From contig NZ_SGXC01000002.1 in assembly GCF_004216695.1 (NCBI RefSeq), positions 372,001 through 436,000 of the forward strand: a stretch of DNA of 64,000 nt, in the 5' to 3' direction. The notes beneath the pieces are model-generated. The model saw nothing but the letters and a program-made list of their open reading frames with translations, was not told the origin of the DNA and did no database searches. Origin of the DNA: Pigmentiphaga kullae. GTDB lineage: Bacteria > Pseudomonadota > Gammaproteobacteria > Burkholderiales > Burkholderiaceae_B. Position 1 is the stretch's first letter. Every line of letters starts with the position of its first letter. Of this stretch, positions 31,033 through 40,209 are shown in pieces. Both the position numbers and the translations under genes were made by a program.

Positions 31033-31223
31033 AATCTCAATCCATCATCACTCCGAATGCGCTACCGGAGCCGTCCGTCAAGAACTGGAAACGCCCCGAA
31101 ATGGTGACCTCGCCAGCAATGCGCATTGCCCAAGAGCGGGCCAGCGCGGCACAGCCCCCGATTCGATCGATCTTCGGTACGAAGGAAACGTTGCGGAGGG
31201 CTCAATGCAAGAACGGCGGCTGA
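31029..31223 (+). CDS. Small hypothetical phage protein (64 aa)
   Basis: Pro-rich and probably disordered N-terminus (ITPNALPEPSVKNWKRPEM). Overlaps the next gene by 19 bp. No family recognised. Confidence 0.55.
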   Translation: MKSQSIITPNALPEPSVKNWKRPEMVTSPAMRIAQERASAAQPPIRSIFGTKETLRRAQCKNGG

Positions 31224-31570
31224 CCGTCGAGGACATCATGTGGTCCTGGGCGCGCTGGTGCTGGCAAGGCGAGACGCCGGGCAACATGCTGCGGTACTAC
31301 GCCGAGGAAATCGATACCCGGGGCATCGTAGAGGAGCACGCGCAGGGCGTGGAGGTGCTGCACAAAGCGCTCCCGCATCCGGAGCGGATGATCATCATCG
31401 CCGAGTACCCACAACGCAACGTGAGATTCTGGGATATGGACACCGGCCAACGCCGGGTCGCGGCGCGCCGCTGGATCTCGGCTGTCACGGGCGCGACGTT
31501 GACAGACCAGCAGTACCAGATCTATTTGGGCATGTTTCTGGATTCAGTAAAGCGGAGGTTTCATCTGTGA
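31205..31570 (+). CDS. Possible Q-type late regulator (121 aa)
   Basis: Helical protein with Trp-rich N-terminus (VEDIMWSWARWCWQGETPGN) and a C-terminal helical pair ARRWISAVTGATLTDQQYQ. Near the end of the early operon and upstream of the late genes, where lambdoid phages put the antiterminator Q. The match to Q families is weak, so the role is positional inference. Confidence 0.4.
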   Translation: MQERRLTVEDIMWSWARWCWQGETPGNMLRYYAEEIDTRGIVEEHAQGVEVLHKALPHPERMIIIAEYPQRNVRFWDMDTGQRRVAARRWISAVTGATLTDQQYQIYLGMFLDSVKRRFHL

Positions 31571-31863
31571 AGTACGCACCTCAAGTGATTGAGCTGCTGG
31601 CCGCATATCCTGGCCGTGAATTCCGCATGGGTGATCTCGTGCGGCATGTGTCGAAGGGACGAACGTTGGCACCTAGCGAACGGCAGGCGGCCAGGATGGC
31701 GGTGCTTCGGGTGTTGGGCGCACTAGTCAATTCGGGGCAGGTTGAGCGCGTCGGCGTCAGCGCCACGTCGTGCTACTACGTCTGGTGTAGCAGTCTGCTA
31801 CACGGAGTTGATGAAAACTGCTACGCAAACTGCCACAATACGCCCGGGAACTTGCGCCCATAG
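31567..31863 (+). CDS. Winged-helix phage protein (98 aa, GTG start)
   Basis: GTG at 31567 overlaps the preceding stop as GTGA. Residues 1-70 read as a winged helix (FRMGDLVRHVSKGRTLAPSE and AVLRVLGALVNSGQVERVG). Small DNA-binding proteins of this type occur before the late genes in related prophages. Function unknown. Confidence 0.6.
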   Translation: MKYAPQVIELLAAYPGREFRMGDLVRHVSKGRTLAPSERQAARMAVLRVLGALVNSGQVERVGVSATSCYYVWCSSLLHGVDENCYANCHNTPGNLRP

Positions 31864-31888
31864 GAAATAGGGCGCGATAGTTCAGCCC

Positions 31889-31920
31889 AGCCCCGACGTG
31901 GAAACGCGCCGGGGCTTTTC
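31889..31920 (+). terminator. Terminator at the end of the early operon
   Basis: AGCCCCG (31889-31895) pairs with CGGGGCT (31910-31916) over a 14-base loop, followed by TTTCATTTT. It separates early genes from the HNH/terminase block. Confidence 0.65.
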
Positions 31921-31935
31921 ATTTTCGGCGCAGGA

Positions 31936-32325
31936 ATGGCGAAGCTCAAGGCATTGAGATCGAGTCTCGGAACGCTGAGCCCGCGACTGGCTAGCCTGCC
32001 GTCTGGCTCATGGAGAACCAGCAGCCAGAGCAGCACCCAGCGTGGCTATGACTATCGCTGGCAGAAGGCGCGAGCCGAGCACCTGCGGCTGCATCCCCAC
32101 TGTGTGTATTGCCTGCGCGATGCAGGCATCCAGGCGTCCGATCCGGCTGGGGTTGTGATCGAGTGTGCAGAGCGTGGTGTTCCAGTGCCCTGCGGCAACG
32201 TGGTGGACCACAAGATCCCGCACCGCGGAGACAAAGCGCTCTTTTGGGATCGATCGAACTGGCAGACGCTGTGCAGCACCCACCACAGCGGCGCCAAGCA
32301 GCGCGAGGAACGGCAGGATGAGTGA
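31936..32325 (+). CDS. HNH endonuclease (packaging-associated)
   Basis: 129 residues. HNH motif: C-x-x-C (CVYC), then VVDHKIPHRGD, then FWDRSNWQTLCSTHHSGAK. Located directly before the terminase genes; such HNH proteins cooperate with terminase in cos cleavage in HK97-like phages. The N-terminus is basic and probably disordered. Confidence 0.88.
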   Translation: MAKLKALRSSLGTLSPRLASLPSGSWRTSSQSSTQRGYDYRWQKARAEHLRLHPHCVYCLRDAGIQASDPAGVVIECAERGVPVPCGNVVDHKIPHRGDKALFWDRSNWQTLCSTHHSGAKQREERQDE

Positions 32326-32446
32326 GACTTTGGTTCTGGTTGCGGTGCTTGGGGTGATGTGGCTGGGAATCCATTGGTCTCCCGGTCCGCATGGCATTCG
32401 ATGGTCAGATACGAAGGCCCCGCCGCCACCCAAGGCCGGGCCGTAG
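32318..32446 (+). CDS. Small membrane protein (42 aa)
   Basis: ATG at 32318 with AGGA two bases before, overlapping the HNH stop by 8 bp. One hydrophobic helix LVLVAVLGVMWLGIHW, then a Pro-rich tail APPPPKAGP. Function unknown. Confidence 0.5.
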   Translation: MSETLVLVAVLGVMWLGIHWSPGPHGIRWSDTKAPPPPKAGP

Positions 32447-32559
32447 AGGGGATCGCTTGGGCAGCAGCCGCCACCCCTAGGTCCACCGCGATCATGTCGC
32501 CTGCCGGCCCTCAGGCCCGCCACGAGGCCATCTCTGGTGTGGTCGGGTCGGTCGACGTA

Positions 32560-32590
32560 GAGGGTAGGGGGGGTGAAAAGTCGAGGGCCG
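32560..32590 (+). other. Candidate cos/packaging-site region
   Basis: The 206-bp gap between the HNH block and terS has no gene. It holds AGGGTAGGGGGGGTGAAAAG, a G-run followed by GTGAAAAG that resembles the sequence upstream of terS in HK97-type cos phages. Placed by position and similarity only. Confidence 0.25.
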
Positions 32591-32652
32591 CCTGCGCTCT
32601 AGACCGCAGCTTCTCCCACGCATAGATTTTTTTCTGTTCCAGGCATTTGTTA

Positions 32653-33183
32653 ATGGCTTTAACACCCAGGAAACGGGCATTTGTTGAAGCCAAGGGGCGC
32701 GGCTTATCCAATAAAGACGCGGCAATCGCGGCAGGTTACAGCGCTGCGACGGCCTCGGCTGCCGGATCTCGGCTTGTTAAAGATCCGGACGTTGTTAAGG
32801 CGATGGCCGAGGCGCTACCGTCACCGGCCGCGCGGGGCTTTACTGCCCCGGATGGTCGGAAGACTCCCGACGCGCCGGAGGGGTGGGCGTTCGGCATACA
32901 GCCGCCGGTCGCGCCACCGCCGCCTCAGTCGCCGGCATCCGAACCGAACCTGTTTGATGATCCGCTTGACTACATCAAGCATGTGGTCAATGACCCTTCC
33001 GCGGAACCTAAGGAGCGGCTGGACGCCGCGAAGGCCTGGGCAACATATGTACATGCCAAGAAAGCGCCTGCTGGCAAAAAGGCGGGGCGGGAGGAGGCTG
33101 CTGCCGCTGCGATGGGGGGCGGCGCAGATGCTGCGACACCGAATCCGTTTGCTCCCCGGCGCGGCCTGAAGGCGGTTAAGTAA
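32653..33183 (+). CDS. Terminase small subunit
   Basis: 176 residues from the ATG at 32653 (a TTG two codons upstream is possible). N-terminal helix-turn-helix of the Terminase_2 type: LTPRKRAFVEAKGRGLSNKD, then AAIAAGYSAATASAAGSRL. It should bind the nearby packaging site. A Pro-rich linker follows, and the C-terminus is basic. Ends on the large-subunit start. Confidence 0.88.
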   Translation: MALTPRKRAFVEAKGRGLSNKDAAIAAGYSAATASAAGSRLVKDPDVVKAMAEALPSPAARGFTAPDGRKTPDAPEGWAFGIQPPVAPPPPQSPASEPNLFDDPLDYIKHVVNDPSAEPKERLDAAKAWATYVHAKKAPAGKKAGREEAAAAAMGGGADAATPNPFAPRRGLKAVK

Positions 33184-34871
33184 TGGCGCCCCCGATCTGG
33201 TCGACGGCGTGCCCGGACTGGGAACGTCGGATTGTCGCGGGGGAGTCGCTTATCCCATTCAGTCCGCTGTTTCCGGAGGAAGCCCGAGCAGGCCTGGACG
33301 TTTTCAGAGAATTGCGGGTTGTGGACGTGGTCGGCCGCCCGACAGTCGGACAGATTGCCAGGCCGTGGATAACGGATTTTGTCGGTTCGGTGTTCGGGGC
33401 ACTCGATCCTGAGGCCGAGCGCCGCCTGATTCGCGAATTCTTCCTGCTGATCAGCAAGAAGAACTGGAAGAGCGGCTTGGCTGGCCTGTCCATGCTTACC
33501 GCCGAAACACTGAACTACCGAGAATCGGCGGAATTCCTGGTGCTCGCGCCCACCATTGAGGTGGCGAACAACTCGTACAAGCCGGCGCGTGACGCGGTCA
33601 AGGCGGACGATCGGCTCGATACGCTTTTCCAGGTGCAGGACCATCTTCGAACCATCACGCACCGTGTAACGGGCGCGACTTTGAAGGTGGTGGCGGCTGA
33701 CAGCGAAACGGTCTCGGGCAAGAAGACGACCGGCCTGCTGGTCGAAGAGCTGTGGATGTTCGGCAAGAAGCCGGGCGCCAAGAATATGCTGATCGAGGCC
33801 CAGGGCGGCCTGGCGTCTCGTCCCGAGGGCTTCGTCATCTACGTGACCACCCAGTCGGACGAGCCGCCGGCCGGCGTGTTCGATGAGAAGTTGCAGTATG
33901 CCCGCGGCGTGCGCGATGGCTCTATTGATGACCCGCAGTTGCTGCCGGTGCTGTACGAGTTCCCGCAGCACATGCTCAAGGCCAAGCAGGAGCGCGACCC
34001 GAAGAATTTCTATGTGACGAACCCCAATCTGGGAGCGTCAGTAGATGTGCCGTTCCTGGAGCGGGAGTTCAAAAAGGCCGAGGTCGAGGGCGAGGCGTCG
34101 GTCAGGGCGTTTCTCGCCAAGCATCTGAACGTCGAAATTGGACTGGCACTGCGCAGCGACCGGTGGGCCGGCGCGGATTTCTGGGAGCAGGCAGGTGATA
34201 CGACCATTCGATCACTGGACGCCTTCTTGGAGCGGGTCGAGGTGGTTACGGCCGGTGTCGATGGCGGCGGTTTGGACGACCTGTTGGGGCTGACGCTGAC
34301 GGGGCGCGAGATCGAGACGCGCCGCTGGCTGACCTGGTCGCATGCATGGGCTCATCGCATCGTTCTCGAACGCCGCAAAGACATAGCTCCGGCGCTGCTT
34401 GGGTTCCAGAAGGACGGCGACTTGACCATTGTTGATCAGCCGGGCCAGGACGTGGCAGCCGTGACGGAAATCATCGTGCGCGTGCGCGATGGAGGTTTGC
34501 TGGCTGACGGACCGGCCGTCGGCGTGGACGCTGCGGGAATCTCTGCCATTGTGGATTCCTTGACGGATCAGGAGGGGGCGGCCATTCCGATCGATCAGAT
34601 TGTTGCGGTCTCTCAGGGCTGGAAGCTCAACGGATCTATCAAAACGACGGAACGGAAGGTTGCCGGCGGTGAGTTGCTGCATGGCAACACCCGCCTGATG
34701 GCTTGGTGCGTCTCCAATGCCAGGACAGTGCAGAACGGCAACGCGATGTCCATCAACAAACAGGTCAGCGGGTCAGCCAAGATCGACCCGCTGATGGCGC
34801 TATTTAACTCCAACTCCTTAATGGCGCTGAACCCGGCAGCCGCCGGAAGATCGTTCTGGGAAACCGCATGA
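33183..34871 (+). CDS. Terminase large subunit
   Basis: 562 residues, HK97-like family. Walker-A-like segment ISKKNWKSGLAG near residue 90, Walker B GLLVEELWMF near 185, and a C-terminal nuclease domain beginning TAGVDGGGLDDLLGL near 355 with a further acidic Asp at SAKIDPLMALFNS. ATP-driven packaging motor and nuclease. Its stop overlaps the portal start. Confidence 0.92.
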   Translation: MAPPIWSTACPDWERRIVAGESLIPFSPLFPEEARAGLDVFRELRVVDVVGRPTVGQIARPWITDFVGSVFGALDPEAERRLIREFFLLISKKNWKSGLAGLSMLTAETLNYRESAEFLVLAPTIEVANNSYKPARDAVKADDRLDTLFQVQDHLRTITHRVTGATLKVVAADSETVSGKKTTGLLVEELWMFGKKPGAKNMLIEAQGGLASRPEGFVIYVTTQSDEPPAGVFDEKLQYARGVRDGSIDDPQLLPVLYEFPQHMLKAKQERDPKNFYVTNPNLGASVDVPFLEREFKKAEVEGEASVRAFLAKHLNVEIGLALRSDRWAGADFWEQAGDTTIRSLDAFLERVEVVTAGVDGGGLDDLLGLTLTGREIETRRWLTWSHAWAHRIVLERRKDIAPALLGFQKDGDLTIVDQPGQDVAAVTEIIVRVRDGGLLADGPAVGVDAAGISAIVDSLTDQEGAAIPIDQIVAVSQGWKLNGSIKTTERKVAGGELLHGNTRLMAWCVSNARTVQNGNAMSINKQVSGSAKIDPLMALFNSNSLMALNPAAAGRSFWETA

Positions 34872-36112
34872 AACTATGGCCATGGGCTCGCAAGGCGAAC
34901 GAGGACGGCTCCATCCGCCGGTCGCTCGACCTGTTCCGCCTATTGGTGGGCGGGCGCGATACCCGGAGCGGTGTGTCGGTCACTCACAAGACGGCGCTTG
35001 AACAGACGGTAGTGTTGGCGTGTGCGCGTGTCATCTCGGAGGGTATCGCTCAGGTTCCGTTCAAGGTGTACCGCCAGGTTGGTGAGAACATCGTGCCGGC
35101 CACCGATCACCCTCTCTATCGGTTGCTGCATCGCAAGCCCAACGGGTGGATGACGAGCTTCGAGATGCGCGAGACGCTGGCGATGCACGCGTGCTTGACT
35201 GGAGATGGGTTGGCGTTCGTAAATCGGGGCATTGGGGGGGTAATCCATGAACTGATCCCAATCGAGCGCAGTTGCTGGACGGTGAAACAGGCGCAGGATT
35301 ACTCCCTCGTCTACACCATTACCGCGCCGAACGGCAAGACGCAGGACTTCCCGCAGGAGGCTGTTTGGCACTGGCGCGGGCCTAGTTGGAACGGCGTCTG
35401 CGGCCTGGATGTTGTGAAGTTGGCCGCTGAATCGATTGGGCTTTCCGCCGCCGCGCAGGATTCGCAGGCGCGCATACAGCGGCAGGGCGGAAACATCCCT
35501 GGCGTCTATGCCGTGGAAGGAACGCTTAACCCGCAGCAGTACAAAGACCTGCGCAAGTTCCTGGACGAGAATTTCGACGGCGTGCAGAACGTGGCCAGGA
35601 CGCGCCTGCTGGATCGTAGTGCGAAGTTCTACCCCACCGCGCAGACCGGCGTGGAAGCACAACTGATCGAGACCCGGAAGTTTCAGGTCGAGGATTTATG
35701 CCGAGGCTTTCGCGTGATGCCAATCATGGTGGGCTACTCGGACAAGTCCGTCACCTACGCCAGCGCTGAACAGATGTTCTTAGCGCACGTTGTTCACTGT
35801 CTGACCCCCTGGTACGAGCGCATTGAGCAGTCGGGAGAGGCTCAGCTCCTCACTGACAAGGAAGCCGCGACTGGGTATTTCCTGAAGTTCAATGCCGCAG
35901 GCTTGATGCGCGGCTCCCACAAGGACCGCGCCGAGTATTTCGCCCGCGCACTAGGAGCCGGCGGCGGGCCTGCCTGGATGACCCAGGATGAGGTCCGCGC
36001 GCTGGAGGAAATGAATCCCATGGGCGGCGCTGCCGCCAAGCTGCCGCAGATCACCAACGCGGCGCCGCAACCCCCACCGAAGAAGGACGACGATGGACAG
36101 CCTGTTGTGTAA
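34868..36112 (+). CDS. HK97-family portal protein
   Basis: 414 residues. Typical blocks: VLACARVISEGIAQVPFKVY, HPLYRLLHRKPNGWMTSFEM, then FRVMPIMVGYSDKSVTYASAEQ, the portal signature before the C-terminal acidic tail PPPKKDDDG. Forms the dodecameric DNA entry ring. Overlaps the protease gene by 20 bp. Confidence 0.93.
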   Translation: MKLWPWARKANEDGSIRRSLDLFRLLVGGRDTRSGVSVTHKTALEQTVVLACARVISEGIAQVPFKVYRQVGENIVPATDHPLYRLLHRKPNGWMTSFEMRETLAMHACLTGDGLAFVNRGIGGVIHELIPIERSCWTVKQAQDYSLVYTITAPNGKTQDFPQEAVWHWRGPSWNGVCGLDVVKLAAESIGLSAAAQDSQARIQRQGGNIPGVYAVEGTLNPQQYKDLRKFLDENFDGVQNVARTRLLDRSAKFYPTAQTGVEAQLIETRKFQVEDLCRGFRVMPIMVGYSDKSVTYASAEQMFLAHVVHCLTPWYERIEQSGEAQLLTDKEAATGYFLKFNAAGLMRGSHKDRAEYFARALGAGGGPAWMTQDEVRALEEMNPMGGAAAKLPQITNAAPQPPPKKDDDGQPVV

Positions 36113-36791
36113 CCTGCGCGAACTCAAGTTCGCTGCCGGCGATGATGCGCCGCCTATGAGCTTTACCGGGTATGGCGCGGTCTTTGGCAACATGGACGCC
36201 GGCGGCGACGTGGTCGAACCGGGCGCGTTCTCCAAGTTCCTGGCCGACGTGAAGTCGGGGTCGCAGGACTGGCCCGCCATGCTGAGCCAGCACGGCGGTT
36301 TCATGTCGTCGGCCGAAGACATGACGCCGATTGGCGTGTGGACGGATTTGGCCGAAGACGGGCACGGGTTGAAAGTGTCCGGCCAACTCGCGGATACGCC
36401 GCGCGGGCGCGAGATGTACACCCTCATGAAAATGACGCCGCGGCCGGCGGTCGACGGCATGAGCATCGGCTACATCACCAAGGAGTGGGAGCCGCGCAGC
36501 AAGCCCGAAGACCCGAAGCGGCGCCTGAAGCGTGTTGACCTGGTCGAAATATCGATGGTTACCCGGCCGATGAACAGAAAGGCCCGCGCCACGTCGGTCA
36601 AGGCTGAGATGTTGACCGAACGCGATTTCGAACGATTGCTCACGCGGGACGCTGGGCTGTCGCGAAGTGATGCCCTGGTGGTGATTAACCAGGGTTTCAA
36701 AAGCCTGATTGCCATGCGGGACGCTGGCAGTCCGGAGTTGGCCGAGTTGTTCGCGGCCGTGAAGGGCCGCGAGGCATCCATTCCGCGCTGA
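36093..36791 (+). CDS. HK97-family prohead protease
   Basis: 232 residues. Catalytic residues visible: His in MLSQHGGF and Ser in DGMSIGY, the HK97 gp4 arrangement; FTGYGAVFGNMDAGGDVVEPG is the family N-terminus. It cleaves the scaffolding (delta) part of the capsid protein made by the next gene. Confidence 0.93.
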   Translation: MDSLLCNLRELKFAAGDDAPPMSFTGYGAVFGNMDAGGDVVEPGAFSKFLADVKSGSQDWPAMLSQHGGFMSSAEDMTPIGVWTDLAEDGHGLKVSGQLADTPRGREMYTLMKMTPRPAVDGMSIGYITKEWEPRSKPEDPKRRLKRVDLVEISMVTRPMNRKARATSVKAEMLTERDFERLLTRDAGLSRSDALVVINQGFKSLIAMRDAGSPELAELFAAVKGREASIPR

Positions 36792-36812
36792 TTCCAGCGT
36801 CAACCCCATATG

Positions 36813-36838
36813 GGCCGCCAACTTGGCGGCCTTTTTTA
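36813..36838 (+). terminator. Hairpin with T-run between protease and capsid genes
   Basis: GGCCGCC / GGCGGCC with loop AACTT and six T. It is 18 bp before the capsid start, inside the late operon, so late transcription must pass it. Confidence 0.75.
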
Positions 36839-36855
36839 TTTCAAAGGACTTACCT

Positions 36856-38316
36856 ATGAAACTCACTTCCACCAAACAGCGAATTGCCGTTATGGCACTC
36901 GTCTTCCTGGCGATTGCCGCGGTGTGCTGGGCACTGGGCCATCCCATCATCTCTCCGGAGACTCTCGCCGCTGGAGGTCTGGCCCCCATGGCGCTGGGCG
37001 AAACCAGTCTGATCGAAATCAAGCGGGTCATCGAAGATCAAGGTAAAGCCTGGGATGAGTTCAAGAAGACCAACGACGAGATCCTGAAGGCCAAGGCTGA
37101 CGGGAAATCGGTGGCGGACCTCGAAGAAAAGGCGGTGAAGCTCACTGAGCGACTGGACAAGCTCGACGAGATCAAGTCCGAGTTCGACAAGATCATGCTC
37201 AAGCTGAACCGCCCCGGAGGCGGCGGCGCGGACGCCGCGGCAGAACTGGAAAGCGAGTGCAAGTCGTGGAATTCCATGCTGCGCGCCGACTTCCAGAGCA
37301 AGGGCCGACCGATCCCCGCGGAGGTTTCGGTCGATCAGTACGGCGAGTACAAGTCCGCGTTCTTTGCTTTGATCCGCCACGGTGACATCGAGCGCCTGAC
37401 TCCCGAGCAGCGCAAGGCGATGTCCGCCGGATCGGATCCGGATGGCGGCTATTTGCTGCCCGCGCCGACCGTCGGCCGCATGGTCAAGAAGATTTACGAG
37501 CAGTCGACAATGCGCCAGTTGGCGACCGTTCAGACGATCAGCACCGATGCCCTGGAAGGCATTGCCGACAACGACGAAGCAGATGCCGGTTGGGTGGCAG
37601 AAACCGAGACTCGCGACGATACCGGTACGCCGCAGATTGGCAAGTATCGCATCGAGGCGCACGAGATGTATGCCCAGCCGAAGGTCACGCAGAAGCTGAT
37701 CGACGACGCGGCTACCGATGTAGAGGCGTGGCTGTCCGGCAAGGTCGGCGACAAGTTTGCTCGATTGGAGGGCGCCGCTTTCTGGACCGGAGACGGCGTT
37801 GGAAAGCCGCGAGGTGTGGCCGCGTATCCCACCGCAGCGACCGCGGACGACACCCGCGCGTGGGGCACCTTCGAGCACATCAACACTGGCACCAATGGCG
37901 ATTTCGGCACCGGCAAGGTCGACGTGCTCATGGACCTGCAAGGGGCCTTCAAGGATGCGTACCTTCAGAACGCCGCCTTCGTGATGCGCCGCGAGGTTCG
38001 GACGAAGATTCGCAAGCTGAAATCGAGCAACGACGATCGCTATCTGTGGGAGCCCAGCCTCCAAGCTGGACAGCCCGACCGGCTGCTGGGGTACCCGGCG
38101 CGCATCGATCAGTTCATGCCCGCCTTGGGCAATGGTTCACTGTCGTTGGCGTTCGGAGACTTCCGCGAGGCCTACATCATCGTCGACCGCATCGGCGTGC
38201 GCACGCTTCGCGACCCGTACACCGCGAAGCCGTACGTCCGCTTCTACAGCACGAAGCGGACGGGCGGCGGGGCGGTGAACTTCGAGGCCGTCAAGTTCGT
38301 CCGATTTGGCACCTGA
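36856..38316 (+). CDS. Major capsid protein, HK97 fold
   Basis: 486 residues from the ATG at 36856 (AAAGGA upstream). Residues about 45-130 are the helical delta/scaffold domain (EIKRVIEDQGKAWDEFKKTN). The HK97 core begins near 190 (DGGYLLPAPTVGRMVKKIYE) and ends with KPYVRFYSTKRTGGGAVNFE. Unusual is a hydrophobic segment at 10-27 (IAVMALVFLAIAAVCWAL) before the delta domain; proteolysis would remove it. Confidence 0.92.
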   Translation: MKLTSTKQRIAVMALVFLAIAAVCWALGHPIISPETLAAGGLAPMALGETSLIEIKRVIEDQGKAWDEFKKTNDEILKAKADGKSVADLEEKAVKLTERLDKLDEIKSEFDKIMLKLNRPGGGGADAAAELESECKSWNSMLRADFQSKGRPIPAEVSVDQYGEYKSAFFALIRHGDIERLTPEQRKAMSAGSDPDGGYLLPAPTVGRMVKKIYEQSTMRQLATVQTISTDALEGIADNDEADAGWVAETETRDDTGTPQIGKYRIEAHEMYAQPKVTQKLIDDAATDVEAWLSGKVGDKFARLEGAAFWTGDGVGKPRGVAAYPTAATADDTRAWGTFEHINTGTNGDFGTGKVDVLMDLQGAFKDAYLQNAAFVMRREVRTKIRKLKSSNDDRYLWEPSLQAGQPDRLLGYPARIDQFMPALGNGSLSLAFGDFREAYIIVDRIGVRTLRDPYTAKPYVRFYSTKRTGGGAVNFEAVKFVRFGT

Positions 38317-38394
38317 TCGCGGGCGCTCCGGCGCCTGACGACCTTCACCGGCCCGCCTCGAGCGGGTCGGATATCCACGTGAATGGAGCAAGAA

Positions 38395-38784
38395 ATGCGA
38401 GATATCACCAGCAACATCTTGGTCGTGGCGGCGCTCGCCCCGGCCGTCTACGCGGCCACCAAGTCCGACTCTGGCGTCATTGACTTGCAGGGAGCCGGAT
38501 CGGTGGCTCTGGCCGTCAACACGGGCGCGATCGCCGGTGCCGGCGATTTCGTCATCAGCTTGCAGCATGGCGATGCTGCGAACCTGTCCGATGCCGAAAC
38601 CGTGGCTGCCGACGATCTGATCGGCACGCTGCCGGCCACGCTCGCCGCGGCATCGGTGTACCAGGTTGGCTACCGTGGCGCCAAGCGCTATGTCCGCGCC
38701 GTCATCACGCAGAACGGCGGCACCTCGATCGCCGCCGGTGCTGTGATCATCAAGGGCAATCTGGCACTAGCAGGTACCGTCTGA
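38395..38784 (+). CDS. Putative head decoration/stabilising protein
   Basis: 129 residues from the ATG at 38395 (GGAG upstream; an ATG at 38383 is possible). Beta-rich: NTGAIAGAGDFVISLQHGD, then YQVGYRGAKRYVRAVITQN and IIKGNLALAGTV. Position straight after the capsid gene fits a decoration protein, but no family match is certain. A CCCGC/GCGGG hairpin lies at 38352-38366 ahead of it. Confidence 0.6.
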   Translation: MRDITSNILVVAALAPAVYAATKSDSGVIDLQGAGSVALAVNTGAIAGAGDFVISLQHGDAANLSDAETVAADDLIGTLPATLAAASVYQVGYRGAKRYVRAVITQNGGTSIAAGAVIIKGNLALAGTV

Positions 38785-38786
38785 GC

Positions 38787-39353
38787 ATGGGCATTCGACT
38801 CGTCGCCGCGGCGCAGTATCAGCCGGTGCCGCTGGCTTTGCTCAAGACGCAGTGCCACTTGGAGGCCAGCTTCACCGCGGAAGACGCGACTCTCGCCGTG
38901 TACCTGGCCGCGGCGACGGATCAATGCCAGCAGCGGATCGGCCGCAGCATCATGCTCCAAACCTGGCAACTCGACGTTGACGCGTTGATCGGCGAGATCT
39001 GGCTGCCGTGGCCGGATGTGATGTCATTGGCCAGCGCGCAGTATCTGGACGGTTCGGGGAACTGGCAGGAGATCGACGCGGCGACCTACGGCCTGTCGGA
39101 TGGACGCGTACGTCTGGTTGGAGGTGCTCAATGGCCGATCGGCCCCGGCCGCTTTATTTACACCGCTGGCTATGCCGCAGGTGACGAGGCTACTCAACAG
39201 GCCGCGGTTCCGGCCGGCATCAAGGCGTGGATACTGCTTGCAGCCGCTAGTCTTTATGCGAATCGTGAGGCGGTTGCCACTGGTGTTGCGGTTGCGGCAT
39301 TGCCAGATCGGTTCGCTGATGGATTCCTGGATGCTCATAAGGTCTACGCATGA
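38787..39353 (+). CDS. Head-tail connector (HK97 gp6-like)
   Basis: 188 residues. The N-terminus VPLALLKTQCHLEASFTAED with AATDQCQQRIGRSI matches the Phage_connect_1/gp6-like helical adaptor, followed by a beta domain and a C-terminal helix YANREAVATG. Adaptor ring beneath the portal. Confidence 0.88.
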   Translation: MGIRLVAAAQYQPVPLALLKTQCHLEASFTAEDATLAVYLAAATDQCQQRIGRSIMLQTWQLDVDALIGEIWLPWPDVMSLASAQYLDGSGNWQEIDAATYGLSDGRVRLVGGAQWPIGPGRFIYTAGYAAGDEATQQAAVPAGIKAWILLAAASLYANREAVATGVAVAALPDRFADGFLDAHKVYA

Positions 39354-39676
39354 GAGCAGGTCCACTTAATCGCCGTATCCGCATCGAGAAGAGGGGATCG
39401 GCTGTGTCACCGTCTGGTCAGCCTGTCCAGGCTCCCTGGGAGTTGTTCGACGAATGCTGGGCGGATGTGCGGGTTTCCAACGGTCGTCAGTTCATCGCCG
39501 CCGACCGAGAAACATCAGCCGCCAGTGTGAGCGTTCGAGTCCGCTACCGGACGGACATCCAAGCGGGCATGCGTGTAGTTCTCGGTGACACGGTCTTCGA
39601 GATCCTCGCGATTCTGCCTGACTTGGCCCGACGCAAGCACACGGACCTGGCTTGTTCGGTTGGAGTTCGGGCGTGA
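39350..39676 (+). CDS. Head closure protein
   Basis: 108 residues. MRAGPLNRRIRIEKRGSAVS and SVSVRVRYRTDIQAGMRVVL are typical of the phage head-tail adaptor family (SPP1 gp16/HK97 gp7-like). Overlaps both neighbours by 4 bp. Confidence 0.88.
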   Translation: MRAGPLNRRIRIEKRGSAVSPSGQPVQAPWELFDECWADVRVSNGRQFIAADRETSAASVSVRVRYRTDIQAGMRVVLGDTVFEILAILPDLARRKHTDLACSVGVRA

Positions 39677-40209
39677 CGTCCGACTGGCAGTTGGACGGCG
39701 ACCTGATGAGCGCGATCGAGCAACTGGAAATCGGGCTGCATGACCGGGTTGCCAAGTCCGCCGCCTGGGCGGGGGCGACCGTCTTCTATGGCGAGGCGCA
39801 GACACTGGCGCCGATCTATACGGGGCCCTCGCGACAGGGAATAAAGCCGGGCCAGCTGCGTGATTCGATCTACCGGGTTCACTCGGCTAACCTTTCTGTG
39901 AATGGGAGTCAGGTCTACGAGATCAGTTGGAACGCTGGCAAGGCGCCTCACGGGCATTTGATCGAGTATGGGCACTGGCGTACCAACCTGCTGGTGCGAG
40001 GGCGGGACGGCCTCTGGCGCGCGACGACAACGCAACTCGATGTTCCGGTGTGGGTGCCGCCGCACTCGTTCATTCGGCGCGCCGCGGACGCCGTGCCCAG
40101 GGTGATTGAGGCGATGCAGAGCCGTTCTCGTGAACGCGTGCAGCAATTGCTGGCTGATCTTGCCGCTGGGCGTGTGGTTACGAGTAGCGAGGACTCCGAT
40201 GGAAGTTGA
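39673..40209 (+). CDS. HK97 gp10-like tail component
   Basis: 178 residues from the GTG at 39673, which overlaps the previous stop as GTGA; an upstream start at 39652 would lie inside the preceding gene. Contains GQLRDSIYRV, APHGHLIEYGHWR and PHSFIRRAADAV, the markers of the HK97-gp10 family needed for neck or tail completion. Confidence 0.87.
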   Translation: MTSDWQLDGDLMSAIEQLEIGLHDRVAKSAAWAGATVFYGEAQTLAPIYTGPSRQGIKPGQLRDSIYRVHSANLSVNGSQVYEISWNAGKAPHGHLIEYGHWRTNLLVRGRDGLWRATTTQLDVPVWVPPHSFIRRAADAVPRVIEAMQSRSRERVQQLLADLAAGRVVTSSEDSDGS

